Shown here piece after piece: positions 23,030-34,454 of a stretch of 64,000 nucleotides of DNA (position 1 is the first letter of the stretch; each line of letters begins with the position of its first letter). Both the position numbers and the translations under genes were made by a program. The stretch comes from Eleusine coracana subsp. coracana (lineage: Eukaryota > Streptophyta > Magnoliopsida > Poales > Poaceae), in assembly GCA_032690845.1 (NCBI GenBank), contig CM064434.1, positions 31,898,413-31,962,412 on the forward strand, given 5' to 3'. The notes under the pieces were generated by a model. That model was not told the origin of the DNA. It did no database searches and worked only from the letters and a program-made list of their open reading frames with translations.

Positions 23030-23636
23030 AACTACCCCCCTTAAAAGGAATCTCGTCCTGAGATTCATAGAAGCTAGGACTTAAGAGTTGAACATAGAAG
23101 GTAATAATTTGGGAGGATCAAAAGGAAATGATGGAAGGGACAGTGAATAATGAATGATTGAACTATGAACTTGAATTAGGTCCACACTATATGCATCAAA
23201 GATAATAGATAGGTTTCAAAGATGAAATGTTGATCCAGGAAAGATAGGCTCAAACAACCTAAAACAATCATAACACATAATCACTCATTACTCTACAAAC
23301 AATAGTCTACGCTGACATCCATTGCTTCGTGTCTTGTTGTGGCTGAAGTACTTCACTTCTCTTATTGAAAGTCTTTAGAGCCTTGTCTTACTGCTCTTGT
23401 TGTCGTGATGATGACTTTCGTGGTGGTGATTTGACAAACCGAAACAAGTTTTGGAGTCAACATACAAAATATTAATAACCTAAGTTAATTTGTTTAATTT
23501 AGAAAATAGCCCTTTTGCCTAAAATAAATTATAATTCTCTAATTAATTTATAATAAAATTTTAATCTATTATAAAAAATGTTGAAATTTAGTGGAATTGG
23601 GTCACAAACCAAAATTTGAAATTTTGGGGTGTGACA
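23030..23636 (-). repeat. Fused 5' LTR start and 3' internal end of element G
   Basis: The right edge repeats the LTR start (TGTCACACCCC on the minus strand), whereas the left edge is the purine tract of the internal region. The body of the element was therefore lost between two points in this 607-bp stretch. The exact fusion point cannot be placed by eye. Confidence 0.55.
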
Positions 23637-23641
23637 GCCTA

Positions 23642-25352
23642 GAAATTAGATAGCCATTTTCTTGGACTAGGACTCTGTTTTCCTTCCTAGTGATTACAAG
23701 CTTGTCCTTAAGAGACACACATACCTCACATGGTGGTGGAAAGACCATAGAGCGAGTTCCATTTAGCAGCTTGGACTCGAGCTCTTTGACTTTGAGGGTT
23801 TGAGCTTCCAACTCATTTGTGAGCTTGGGGAATTTCTGACATGCACCCAAAAAAGTTGGTCTAGCCTTGACTTCATCAAGCTCCTTGAGGGCACTCTCAA
23901 GCTGACTGACAACTTGAGCATGCACACGCTCCCTCTGACTCAGATCATTCATCACAACTTGACATGACTCACACTCTACAACAGTGACATCACAAGCAAG
24001 CTTAGACCTAAGCAAAGCAATTTCAAAATCAGCACTCTCCAACATAGACTTGAGCTCTCTACTCTCATGAACAACACTACGAAGCTTATCATCTTGCAAG
24101 AGCAGAACATCGCGCAAATGTTCAAGTTCAGAAGAGAGCTCATCAAGAGTGGGAGGTACCTTGCTTGTGTCAGAGTCGGATCCAGAGTCAGTGTCGTGAT
24201 AGTTCTTTGCCATGAAGCAAAGCCCAATGAAATCATCCTTCCTCTTGACTCATGGCTTTTCAACCTGCTCCTCCAAGCTTGTAAGGCCTTCGCTTGATGT
24301 GAGGTCGACATCGCACAAGGCGGCAATGCAGGTGCGTGCAATGGCCTTGGCAAACTTCTTGGAGTTCTTGCCCTTCTTGTAGAGGTGGTTCTTCTTCTGC
24401 TTGAAGTCTTCAGTGTTGTTGTTGCGGTACCCGGCCTTCTTCTTCTTCTTGGGACAGTTAGCAATGAAGTGTCCCGGGTCACCGCACTTAAAGCAGGTTC
24501 TTCAGCCACCTCCTCTTCTCTCCTTCCGGATGTTGTAGAACTTCCTGAACTTCCTTGTGAGCAAGGACAACTCCTCGTCAGGAATGCACTCCATCTATTC
24601 ATCGGAAGCTACAACAAGAGAAGACAAAGCAAACTCCAAAGAAGACTTGTCAAGTGAGGGGTTAGTTCCATAAGAAGCATCACTGTGACTACCCTTTTGA
24701 GAGCTAGAAAGCGAAGCCATGCTAGAAGCAGGATTAACATGATTAGGACAAGATTTCCTAGACAGTTCATGAGATTTCAGCTTGCTATATAGTTGCTCAC
24801 AGTTCAAGGTATTGAAGTAAGAAGTTTCTTCTAGAGCAGCAATTTTAACCCCCCAAATATTTTCATCAAGTGAGTACAACAGTTGCTTAGCTCTATCATT
24901 ATCACTGTACACAAGGTTACCACAAGTCTGCAAGTTGCACACAATTGCCTCAAACCTACGAAAGGTGTTATCTAGTGACTCGCTAGGTTTTTGTGCAAAG
25001 GTTTGGTATTGTCTATTGTAAGAATCCTTACGTATGGACTTGACTTGATTGGTACCCTCATGGTACGTGCAAAGCTTAACCCAGATAGCATGAGCAGTGT
25101 CAAGGTGTGCAACGCGATCATGTTCACTTCTACCAAGTGCAGAGAGAAGAATGTTGACAGCTTTGGAGTTGAGTTCATACTTGTTCAACTCACCTATGGG
25201 AGCGGTGTTGAGGTCGGTAGGTTTGTTGTATTCTTGCTCGATGATGTCCCAGATAGCACGTCCTTGACTCAGGAGATAAGCCTTGGTCCGCGACTTCCAG
25301 TAGGGGAAGTCCTCTCCGTCGAACATCTAGAGCTTGACCGTACGCTTCTCCA
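23642..25352 (-). pseudogene. gag: Gag N-terminal part of element E
   Basis: Minus-strand frames from 25,352 read MEKRTVKL, a stop, then MFDGEDFPYWKSRTKAYL and a classic copia Gag core (IWVKLCTYHEGTNQVKSIRKDSYNRQYQTF, ETLDN-like and LLYSLDENIW words). Next come EECIPDEELSLLTRKFRKFYN and a knuckle C-FK-C-GDPG-H-FIAN-C near 24,460-24,500. A heptad-rich coiled coil follows (23,642-24,213: DELSSELEHLRDVLLLQDDKLRSV onward). The long coiled coil after the knuckle fits Sirevirus-type Gag. Stops at 25,328 and 24,595 and further breaks make it non-functional. Insertion G separates it from its C-terminus. Confidence 0.75.
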
Positions 25353-25402
25353 TGTCGCCTTCAGATCACAAAGCCGGTAAAGGTAAACTAGTGATCAAAT
25401 TA

Positions 25403-25413
25403 GCTCTGATACA
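25403..25413 (-). other. Primer binding site of element E (initiator Met-tRNA type)
   Basis: The minus strand reads TGTATCAGAGC, one base short of the usual TGGTATCAGAGC, directly next to the LTR end. Confidence 0.65.
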
Positions 25414-25414
25414 G

Positions 25415-25848
25415 TTAAAGTACCGAGAAGGCAACCAAAAGGGGGGGGGTGAATGGGAGTCAATTAAAATACCTCAAGAGAACTTGGCCTATATTCCAAA
25501 AACAATCCAAGCCAACCTCCAAACTGATCACTAAGACTACACACACCAACTCGTGGTGTACTAGCCCTAGGAGTGATCAACCACAGCAAAGAAACATAGC
25601 GGAAACAAAATGGAACAAGAAGCGCTCAAAATAGGTTAGAACAGGATTCCCATCGGCAATGCCGATAACAACCATCGGCAGTGCCAGTTAGCACTATCGG
25701 CAGTGCCGGTCACTCCAATCAGCAGTGCTGATGCGGGGTTCTCAGAAGCTACATACAAGGTCCATCGGCAGTGCCGATAATTCCCATCGGCAGTGCCGGT
25801 GTGGGGTTCTGAAACCCACTGGCAGTGTCGGTCCTGGTCATCGGTAGT
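25415..25848 (-). repeat. 5' LTR of element E, inner piece
   Basis: Holds the LTR end next to the primer site and the palindrome block (atcggcagtgccgat-type words at about 25,655-25,840). It continues at 46,074 after insertion B. The TSD of B is gtagt at 25,844-25,848 and gcagt at 46,069-46,073. Confidence 0.75.
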
Positions 25849-27356
25849 TGTTGGTCATAACTACGCACCCACTTATATACCGCAACAGGATGGTGTAAGA
25901 TTGTAGCACTTTTTCCCTTGAATTGAGTATTCCATGGTTTATCGAATCCACTAGGACCTTAGGGATAATTAAACAAAGTTAACAGTAAAATATCTAGTCA
26001 AAGCTACTATCAAATTCAGGTTACATGAGGGGAGACTGGCCAGCGCAAAGGTGCGCCAGACAACAAATCTTTCATTGCGTCGATTGGCGCATGTGTGGAG
26101 ACGTTCGGCACACTGGTGAATCTAGCATCGCGCCGATCGGCGCAGGTGTTGAGCCGATCGACACACTGGTGAATCTAAGCCAAAGTGCGCCAGATACCTT
26201 GTAAGACTAAGCCGTTAAGTGAGTAGTCAAGTATCTACTAGTGAGATTATAACCAGAAAGTCTAATTGAATAGCATCATAATGGGTAATTACATGGATCA
26301 ATGAAAACCTATAATTAATAAGACCACACTGCTTTCCGAGCGGCTCCCGATTTATCGCTGCCGAAAGGAAACCCTTAATCACGCGAGTATCTTACCCTAC
26401 TCAACTATCCAGTAGCACTACGCAGGCTTAGTATTGTCACCGCTAAACCACACTACTAGTATCATCATGCAACCAAAATTAATACAATGTCCGAATACTA
26501 TCCTAATCACCACGATCAAGATAATATCTACTTACTTAGCCTAGAACTAAGCAATTGGAATAAGCACATGCATGATTATAGAATCAAGATAGACACATCA
26601 CCAAAACCATCATCAACATATTCAATCATCCATGAGATACATAGAGTAACATTCATCACCGTCAAGATGGCCTACCTTGACGGATCAACTCCTAACACCA
26701 ATGGTTCTTGAAACTCAACTAGAGACCTATTCTAATGGGGCAAGCCCCGGTGGCTCTAACTCGCGGATCTGTTGTTCCTCTGTCGCTTCTGCCTCCTCTG
26801 CTGAGACCAGGGTTTACATGTATTTATAGAGATTCTACTCGTAGAGGACTCGGTTTCTAGCAAATAAGGCGGTTGCGCCGATCGGCGCAAGCCGTGTCTA
26901 CTCAGGTTTCTCTTCCGAGTCGGTTCTTCTGCCTTCCACAGCTGCCATGTGGGCCTTTTCCTTTGAGATAAAGTCTTGTACTACACGTCAAGATCTTAAA
27001 AGTTCCACAAATCTTCTAGGTAAATATCTTCAAGTGTCTTGCGCAGATAAACTTCCATAAACATGTGGAATGGGCCTCAGTCACTTCTGTGGGCCAAAAT
27101 ACCCATGCGCCAACCAACTCATGGACTATGCCAATCGGCGCACTGGGCTTCTTCAGTGCTTTTCATCGGTTCTAGATTCCTGTCCTCTCCAGCATCACTT
27201 TAATGACCAATTTTACCTATTTCTGTAATAGAGCTCCAAAACAACACATATACATATATATAGGCAATATCATAGGTAAATGCCTAAATTAGTATCAATT
27301 ATACTCTAATTGGGGTAATATTCACATATAAAAGGGGCACTTGGGGAGTGCCAACA
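25849..27356 (-). repeat. 3' LTR of element B
   Basis: 1,508 bp, the reverse complement of the A LTRs, with the TATA box at 26,821-26,828 (minus) and palindromes near 26,135, 26,150 and 26,876-26,890. It is full length, unlike the 5' LTR of the same element. Confidence 0.85.
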
Positions 27357-27375
27357 GTTCCCCTACACTTAAACC
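27357..27375 (-). other. Polypurine tract of element B
   Basis: The minus strand reads a taagtgtaggggaac-type tract abutting the LTR, matching 15,424-15,438 of A. Confidence 0.65.
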
Positions 27376-29069
27376 TTTGCTCGTCCCAAGTAAAGTAAAA
27401 GAAAGAAAAATCAAAGATATCTCATATCAGCAAATATTGAGCATTGTTCTATTGTGGTGTATTTCATATTGGTATTCAGCAAAATAGTTCAAATATGGGC
27501 ATAAAGCTTAAAGTTTCTCCCCAAAGCAATAAATCATGTCCAACTCACAAATTATAACTTTTCCACTCATGTAAATCACTTAAAAGATTGTTGTGAACAT
27601 AAAGAATCTATCTTTCAGATAATCCAAGGCAACTCATCTTTCAAATCACTCAACCTATATTCTACATCATAATGATCAAATAACATTTGGATAAGGCTTA
27701 TATGAGTAGCTAGGTGAGGTAGTTCAAGGATTGCAAACATAAATCAACAATATATTGTTAAGCTAGGAGATTATTCTTTATAGAAATTATAGAAACTTTA
27801 TCAAGATGGCCATTGAGAAAGAAAAATTTTAAGAAAGGACTCACACTTTGGATATGTGGACATGCTCATAGCAAATATTTGATCTTGGAAGAAAAAGAAC
27901 TCCCATTATCAGATTGCACATGGTTGGAATGATTCATGGCTATATTAGAATGAATTTCGAGAATAAGCATGTCATATACCATCCCCCCACACTTAAAATA
28001 TACCACCCCCCCTTCTTCTTCTTCTTCTTCTTCTTCTTCTTCTTTTGTTTCCTTTTTATCACTTTTTGTTTCTCCCTTTTTTTATTTTGCTCTCTACCGT
28101 GCCAATCGGTTCAGGGTGCGCTGATCGACTCTCAACCCGAATTCACCAATATTTGTTGGTATTTGATTCCTCTGGCTTGAATATTTATTCAAGAATTAAA
28201 TATAGCCAGAAATATAGGATGAGTCAAGGAATGATACTCAACAAGATATTTTGGGTTTATGGTAGGATACTTAGCTGAATGGAATTTTTTGCATGAGTAA
28301 TTCAAGGCTAGAAAAAGATACACAAAGGTTTTCTATCTTAGTAAAGATCATACCAAAAATAATTAAATCCTAACCGAACTCAACCATCAATTTAATGTTC
28401 ATCTACTTATCAAAGGTTCATGAGAATTGCTCAAAATATGGCATTGATAAGTAAGGATCTTGAAAAGAATAAGTTCCAAAGTTCACAACATGAAAATTTA
28501 TTTACGAAAAGATTGGTACTAAGTTATCATCACAAATTAGACAATACGAATGAAGCACATGGGTACTCAAAATTGCTCCAAATAAGACATATTTCCTGAA
28601 TAATTGTTAAGTGTAAGTTTGAAATTTTTATTCAATCCTCAACATTATTTGGTCTTCATCGGTACTTTTCTAGAAAGAATAGATAATTCAATTCTCCTAA
28701 AAGAGCATAACCGTCACCATTATATGAAGATCGAGACTCGAATACATGGTGATGATTTTTGCACACACTTGCATAGAAATAAAATTACTACTAACACAGT
28801 TGCATGAAAGTAAGCTTACTACTAGCTACTACTAGCACACTTGCATGAAAGTAAACACACACGATACATGGTTTCCCAACCCGCTCACACACACATAAGC
28901 AAATAAAGAAAAAGATTGCAAAAAAACAAGAAAAACGCAAACCGGGAAACCAATACATGTGCCAACTCCTAGGCACTCTAGTCAAACGGAGGTGGAGATG
29001 GTGGCTTGTCGAAGCCATAGGAAGCCTTGAGTCGCTCAAACTTCTCCACCATCGCCTTGTGGTTGTCCC
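27376..29069 (-). other. 3' untranslated region of element B
   Basis: AT-rich, the reverse of 13,791-15,423. It contains an uninterrupted (CTT)11 microsatellite at 28,012-28,044, where A has only a short gaagaag run, and a palindrome remnant at about 28,095-28,130. No supported frame. Confidence 0.55.
28012..28044 (+). repeat. (CTT)11 microsatellite
   Basis: Eleven CTT units on the plus strand inside the 3' UTR of B. Confidence 0.9.
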
Positions 29070-30560
29070 TCATTTGGGATGTGGCGTCCTCAACACGCTC
29101 GATGTAGTGCACGTTGTTGTCGATGTACCTCTGCATGGGCATGAAGAAGTCTGCGTTGAGCATAGGAGGCACCACAGGTACATGTCCTTGGTACCTGTAG
29201 TCAATACCTGTGCTGAAGTAGGTCGTGCCGGCCGGCACGTCACCTGCACCGATTGGTGCAGAGGGCTATGAACTGCACGCTGCATTGCTCGCCCTGGCTG
29301 GTACTGCTGAGGGTCCTGGTGTGAATTCCAGGAGTCCCACTCACTGCAAGCAGCTGTAAATGTTGCTGGTTGTCGAACCTTCCCACGGCGGTCCTTGAGA
29401 GCTCGGCCCTCCTCCAGGAGACCTTCCTCAAGCCAATTTCCTCCCTCCAGCTTGTGATGGAGGAAAACTCCTAGCTCTGCACACGGGAGCCTGATGTTGG
29501 TGCCGCCGACATGGAAGCCGGCGCGAACACATCCCGTGACAATATTGCCACGAGTCATATTCTTGCCGATCTCCGTTGCGCACTCCCACTTGTCATGGTG
29601 CCCACCTGGTCTGTCGCCTTCATAGACGAGGGCTGCTAGGCGTTGAAGATAGGCCCCGAGGGCCAACTTCTTGCTCGCCTAGCCCCTCTTGTTGATCCAA
29701 CCCTGCACCATCACCGACATAGGGTTGCAATGAGACAGACTCACGATGGCGTTGTAGAGCCACCGCAAGACCATATCGGTGATGTTGCTGGAGTCGACCT
29801 TGTCGCCTGTGCGCGCCGCCAACCACTGATGGAAGACTTGAATGGTCGGGTTGCGGATGTTGCCGCGCTTTATCTCTTCCGCGAGCGAGAGCCGCCTCCA
29901 AAAGGAGTCCAACTCCCCATGTCCCAAGATTCCGGTGATATCGGCATTGGCGTCGAAACCAAAGGCTTGAGCCGCCGCCTCCATGGTCACCGTGCAGCTG
30001 ATGTCGCGGATGCGGAAGTTGACGGCCTCGCTGCTATCTTCGACGGTGCCAAGCCTCATTGTAGAGGCAACCTCGGCGACGATGTCGAGGTTGTAGTCCA
30101 TGGGGAGGAGGTGGAAGTCCACCGATCTGAGATTGTTGAGCATCCTCCTTATATCCTCCCACATGTCGATCGTGGTGAGGACGGTCTCGTCCAAGTCAAA
30201 GTTGGGGACGAACCTTCCCCTCACCGCGTGGTAGTGATGTTGTTCCTCCGCGCTCCGGAGGGTGAAGCCCTCCTCCACCGTGCGTGGCTTGAATGCCGGC
30301 GGTGGTGGTGATTTGGGAACCCCACGGCTTGCCGCCGTTTGGCTCCTCGTAGCACGCCCCATTGGAAGGGGCACGCCGGAGACGAAGTGGCGGGCGTGCA
30401 TCTCTGCCGCCGATCCGGTGGATGCATCACCCACCAACATGTCGTCGCGAGCACCGAAGCTCCCGCTTGCGGAGGAGTCACCGCTCGACTCGCCGCTGTC
30501 GCTAGAACTGCTTCCCCAACAGCCTCTTGCCCAACTTGCCGACGGAGGAGCAGAGACAAT
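29070..30560 (-). pseudogene. ATHILA ORF-1-like gene of element B
   Basis: Homologue of 12,224-13,790 with the same blocks (FVPNFDLDE, MDYNLDIVAE, FRIRDIS, AAAQAFGFD, ELDSFWRRL, NPTIQVFHQWLAAR, LRWLYNAI, then YLQRLAALV, GFHVGGTNIRLPCAELGVFLHHKLEGGNW). A single TAG after NKRG (near 29,677) divides an otherwise continuous frame from 30,440 to 29,070. The N-terminus is frameshifted near 30,510, where the start MDCLCSSVGK runs into a stop. Where A has a one-base shift (near 13,190) B is open, so the ancestral frame can be inferred from the pair. Function unknown. Confidence 0.65.
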
Positions 30561-30982
30561 CCATCTGCAAGGAATGTGGAACGTGTGCGAGATTGTGGAT
30601 AGTAGGGAAGGTGGAGAGACAACCGGGATGGTGTGCCAAACTGGGGGCGCCTGGCCTCCCCTTTATAGTGTGGGAAACTTCCAGAAGAAGGACCCGCCTT
30701 GAAATTTCAAAATTTTGAGAGCGCACCGATCGGCACGTAGGTGTGTCGATCGGCACAATTCAAATTCTGAATTCTCTGACATCTTGGCGCTTGACTCCTC
30801 TCCTTTATGTTGCTTCTTGGCACATCATGTTGGTTGGTAGGGGAACAGCATGGAATCCCGACGTCTTGATTGATTGCACCGATCGGCACAGGTCTGCGCC
30901 GACCGGCGCGCCGTCTCTTTTTTAACTTTTGGTCAATTCCATGTCTCCTCTGCACCGCACACCTGCCTAGCAATCATACCTA

Positions 30983-31231
30983 TGTAACATCCCACCCATT
31001 GAGAGTAGGCCCATGAGCACTTGTGTGAATGACGAGGTGTGAATTTAGTACCACCTCGCTAGTCTAATGGGAGGAGGACCAACATATAAGGCTAGGTTGT
31101 CCACCATCACCAACCTTGGGTTAGCCCTTTTATGTGAAGCGAGGACGAAAACGTAAATAGGTTGGTGGGTGTGTGGGGTCCACTCAAAATGCGAGTCCGG
31201 CCCAGCCATGTGTGGACTCCGGGTCGTTACA
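30983..31231 (+). repeat. 5' LTR of TRIM
   Basis: 249 bp, ending GTTACA immediately before the primer site. Contains no TATA box that I would defend. Confidence 0.9.
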
Positions 31232-31233
31232 AG

Positions 31234-31245
31234 TGGTATCGGAGC
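31234..31245 (+). other. Primer binding site of TRIM
   Basis: TGGTATCGGAGC, complementary to the 3' end of initiator Met-tRNA with one change. Confidence 0.75.
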
Positions 31246-31446
31246 TGACCCTCGCGGGCACGGTGCGCGTGGTGGCCAGGAGGCCCGGACATATGGTGCA
31301 TGACGCGTGTAGGCTCATGCGTGGGACGCGGCATGACATGTGATCCAGCACTGGACACGGACGTGCCCAAGGGGGGAACGTTCCTGGTAGCTTGCCTAGT
31401 GTGGGTATGTTGTCTCTGTGTTCCGACGAGGACGTCGTTCCTTTGA

Positions 31447-31466
31447 GGGGGGGGGGGGGGGGGGGG
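31447..31466 (+). other. 20-G polypurine tract of TRIM
   Basis: Twenty consecutive G ending eight bases before the 3' LTR. It serves as the expected plus-strand primer and could form a G-quadruplex. Confidence 0.7.
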
Positions 31467-31474
31467 AGGGTGTC

Positions 31475-31723
31475 TGTAACATCCCACCCATTGTGAGTAA
31501 GCCCATGAGCACTTGTGTGCATGAGGAGGTGTGAATTTAGTACCACCTTACTAGTCTAATGAGAGGAGGACCAACATATAAGGCTAGGTTGTCCACCACC
31601 ACCAACCTTGGGTTAGCCCTTTTACGTGAAGCGAGGACGAAAGCGTAAATAGGTTGGTGGGTGTGTGGGGTCCACTCAAAATGCAAGTCGGGCCCAGTCG
31701 GATGTGGACTCCGGGTCGTTACA
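31475..31723 (+). repeat. 3' LTR of TRIM
   Basis: 249 bp, same length as the 5' LTR, about 6 percent different by eye. Confidence 0.9.
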
Positions 31724-32631
31724 CCTATTCTTCAAAATCGACGCCTGCCGCCTTTGTTGCCCATTTGGGAACCGCGTGGGTACCTGCACCAATCAGCGCA
31801 GAAGGGCGCCGAACGGTGCAAGTCCCTTGCGCCTCGTCTTTAAGCCTGGCACTGATCCTGATGCCTTGTGTTCATCTCTTTCATCTAATTTTCCGTAGTT
31901 CCCAATCTTTCTGTAGCATTGACATATGTAGCGGTGCCCATCTGGTAACCATGCCGAATAGCGCTGACGCGCACCGATCAGCGCAATGTCCATTCTTGCT
32001 CATGTCCCCTCGCTTCTTCGCTAGATGTCGCTCTTCATCCTTTCCTCGTTCATTTAGCAACCATTTTGCACACAAAAATTAATTCAAAAGATTTTTAATT
32101 ACCTTAAAAGTAGCCCCGTCTCTGAAAATTACTATGCTGGTTGATTTTTAGCACTCCTTCAATTCTGCGCGTCGTCAGCCTTCTGTCCTGACCTGGGCAA
32201 TAACACGCTGATCGGCGCAGATGTGTGCCGATCAGCGCAAGCACTGTTCCTTCCTATTTTTTATCCTTTTTTGTTTTATTCATGTGTTACTAGTCTTACA
32301 GTATATATATACACAGTTTTGCACAAATAAACAGACAACGCAAGAGCCTTGTTCGGGAGATTGTTTTTATTATAAGCAAGCAAATTAGGAGACCAGGTTG
32401 CCCTCCCGGCCAGCATTAATCAACTTCTAAATCCCCTGATCATTGGGTTGCCTCCCAAGAGCGCTCTAGTTATTTAGAGGTCAAAGAGCTTGATCTCCCC
32501 AAAAACAATCAATCCTTAGTGTCGCGGTGCGGGATGTGAAGTCGTGACACTATAAGGTCCTCTTATCTCCATGGTTCATATAGCTTGGGCGACCAATCCA
32601 TATACCCACTCCAATTACTCTTGATGCCACG
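31724..32631 (-). other. Spacer of element B between gag and ORF-1-like gene
   Basis: Reverse counterpart of 10,904-11,800 in A, with palindrome words near 31,790, 31,970, 32,208 and 32,228, GGCAACC boxes near 32,397 and 32,443, and the agtgtcgcgg...gacact hairpin near 32,518-32,552. No supported frame. Confidence 0.55.
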
Positions 32632-33690
32632 TTACCACAGTGTCTTGTATTTCTTCACTTCACCAACAGTACGGCAATCTTTCTGCACATGACCAAATTC
32701 TCCACACTTACCACAGGTGGAGCGTGACTCTGCTAGTTTGAGCGGCTCTTCCTTAGGGATATGAGGATTATTGTCCAACCTCCTTTGAATAGCGTCGAGG
32801 CAATCTATAATCAAGTCTTCATTGGTCCTCTCAATCACACTCTTCGCCACTCCTTTTGAAGGTTGCAAATTCCTTGAACTTCTCTCACTATCCCATGATT
32901 GATTTTCAACTAGCAACTTGATCAAATCCTTAGCTTGGGTGGGAGTTTTTGACATGAAAGAACCTGCAGCTGAGGCATCCAAGTGTTGACGAGATAGTTG
33001 ATTCAATCCTGTGTAGAACCTCTCAACAACTTCTCCAACTGTCAGACCATGATGAGAGCATGCATCCATATGTTCATTGTATCTTGCCTATGCTTCTCCA
33101 ATGCTCTCATCAACATTCTGTATAAATCCAAGAATCTTATTCTTCAAAGCTTGAGTCTTACTAGGAGGGAAGTACTTGGCCAAGAATTCAGCTGCTAACG
33201 TGTCCCACACTGTTTTTACTGGGTTTTCCAATCCATTGTACCATCACTTGGGGCGACCAACTAGAGAGAAGGGAAACAGCCGCACACGTGCTCGGTCTTC
33301 GGTCAATCCCGCTATCTTGAATGTACTGCAAACCTCAACGAAGTGTTGCAAGTGATGATTGGGATCTTCCGAACCTGTGAACGGTTGTTACGCCACTATT
33401 CCAACATATCTCTCTAATTGATATGGAAGTTGATCTTGAGCTTCTTGGAAATCTGTCTTGACAACATTAGTCAGTTGAGGCTTGAGACGATTAACCATGG
33501 GTAACTCTACCATCTCCTTACTGTGGCCTCTATTGTGAATAATGCTCGAGGTGTGACGTGGACTACTTCTCTAGCTAAATCTCCAAGTGACTTGCTTCTC
33601 TTCTCTGCTGTTCTCTTCTTGTGAAAGAGTCTTTTTGGATCATCGGTGTAATTACAGGGTTTGTTTGGCTTAGGACCATCCATACCTGTT
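32632..33690 (-). pseudogene. gag: Gag of element B fused in frame to the protease tail
   Basis: On the minus strand it starts MDGPKPNKPCNYTDDPKRLF and is frameshifted by about 33,510. It is open again from 33,069 (HHGLTVGEVVERFYTGLNQLS) to the knuckle C-GK-C-GEFG-H-VQKD-C. Directly after that last Cys it runs into RTVGEVKKYKTLW, which in A is the C-terminal end of the protease frame. About 1.23 kb, equal to A 9,564-10,792, is therefore missing at position 32,672, including the palindrome cluster and the whole protease. The fusion keeps the reading frame. Confidence 0.8.
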
Positions 33691-33789
33691 AGTTTCACTT
33701 AACAAAATATATGTACTAAAGAGACGAGTAAAATTAAGCACAATGACTAGACACGAATACATCAAACAATGTTTAAAACCCTGCTATTG

Positions 33790-33807
33790 TCCCCGGCAAT
33801 GGCGCCA
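33790..33807 (-). other. Primer binding site of element B
   Basis: The minus strand reads TGGCGCCATTGCCGGGGA, one base different from A, again about 14 bases from the LTR. Confidence 0.65.
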
Positions 33808-33821
33808 GAAAAAGGTAAGCT

Positions 33822-34454
33822 AGTTGGTCATAACTACGCACCCACTTATATACCGCAAGTGGATGGTGTACGATTATAGCACTTTTTTCCTTGAATTGAG
33901 TATTCCAAGGTTTATCGAATCCACTGGGACCTTAGGGATAATTAAACAAAGTTAACAGTAAAAGATCTAGTCAAAGCTATTGTTGAATTCAGATCGCATG
34001 AGGGGAGACTGGCCAGCGCAAAGGTGCGCCAGACAGCAAATCTGTCGTTGCGCCCATTGGTGCAGGTGTTGAGCCGATCGGCGAAAGCCGTGTCTACTCT
34101 GGTTTCTCCTTTGAGTCGGTTCTTCTGCCTTACACAGCTGCCATGTGGGCCTTTTCCTTCGAGATAAAGTCTTGTACTGCATGTTGAGATCTTAAAGTTC
34201 CATAAATCTTCTAGGCAAATATCTTCAAGTGTCTTGCACAGATAAACTTCCATAAACATGTGGAAGGGGCCTCAGTCACTTCTGTGGGCCAAAACACCCG
34301 TGCGCCGACCAGCTCATGGACTACGCCGATTAGCGCACTAGGCTTCTTCAGTGCTTTTTGTCGGTTCTGGATTCCTCTCCTCCCGAGCATCACTTTAATC
34401 ACCAATTTTACCTGTTTCTGCAATAGAGCTCCAAGACAACGCACATACAAATAT
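33822..34454 (-). repeat. 5' LTR of element B, inner piece, with 0.73-kb deletion
   Basis: Matches the left LTR up to 'gagccgatcgg' (near 34,082) and then jumps to the sequence after 'cgccgatcggcg' at about 26,884. About 730 bp corresponding to 26,155-26,884 are missing, including the TATA box. The palindrome core is the shared sequence at the breakpoint. It continues at 45,964 after element D. Confidence 0.8.

Larger units (their letters stand above)
19663..23636 (-). mobile_element. Element G: internally deleted long-LTR gypsy relic
   Basis: An exact TSD GCCTA lies at 19,658-19,662 and 23,637-23,641, and the termini read TGTCACA...TGTGACA. On the minus strand the order is a truncated 5' LTR start (from 23,636), a short piece of 3' internal sequence with the purine tract (about 23,030-23,050) and a complete 3.37-kb 3' LTR (23,029-19,663). 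All coding sequence is gone. LTR length, TGTCACACCCC start and the 'ggacgagattccttttaagggggg' neighbourhood suggest a Del/Tekay-like or RIRE3/8-like gypsy, tentatively. It interrupts gag of E. Confidence 0.7.
30983..31723 (+). mobile_element. TRIM (miniature LTR retrotransposon), 741 bp
   Basis: Two 249-bp LTRs (30,983-31,231 and 31,475-31,723), TGTAACATCCC...GGTCGTTACA, enclose only 243 bp. A TGGTATCGGAGC primer site (initiator Met type) starts three bases after the first LTR, and a run of 20 G precedes the second. The flanks are accta on the left and cctat on the right, that is a shared CCTA. By eye the LTRs differ at about 16 positions. The host sequence resumes as in element A (near 11,800, reverse), which confirms insertion in B. 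It has no coding capacity. Confidence 0.9.
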
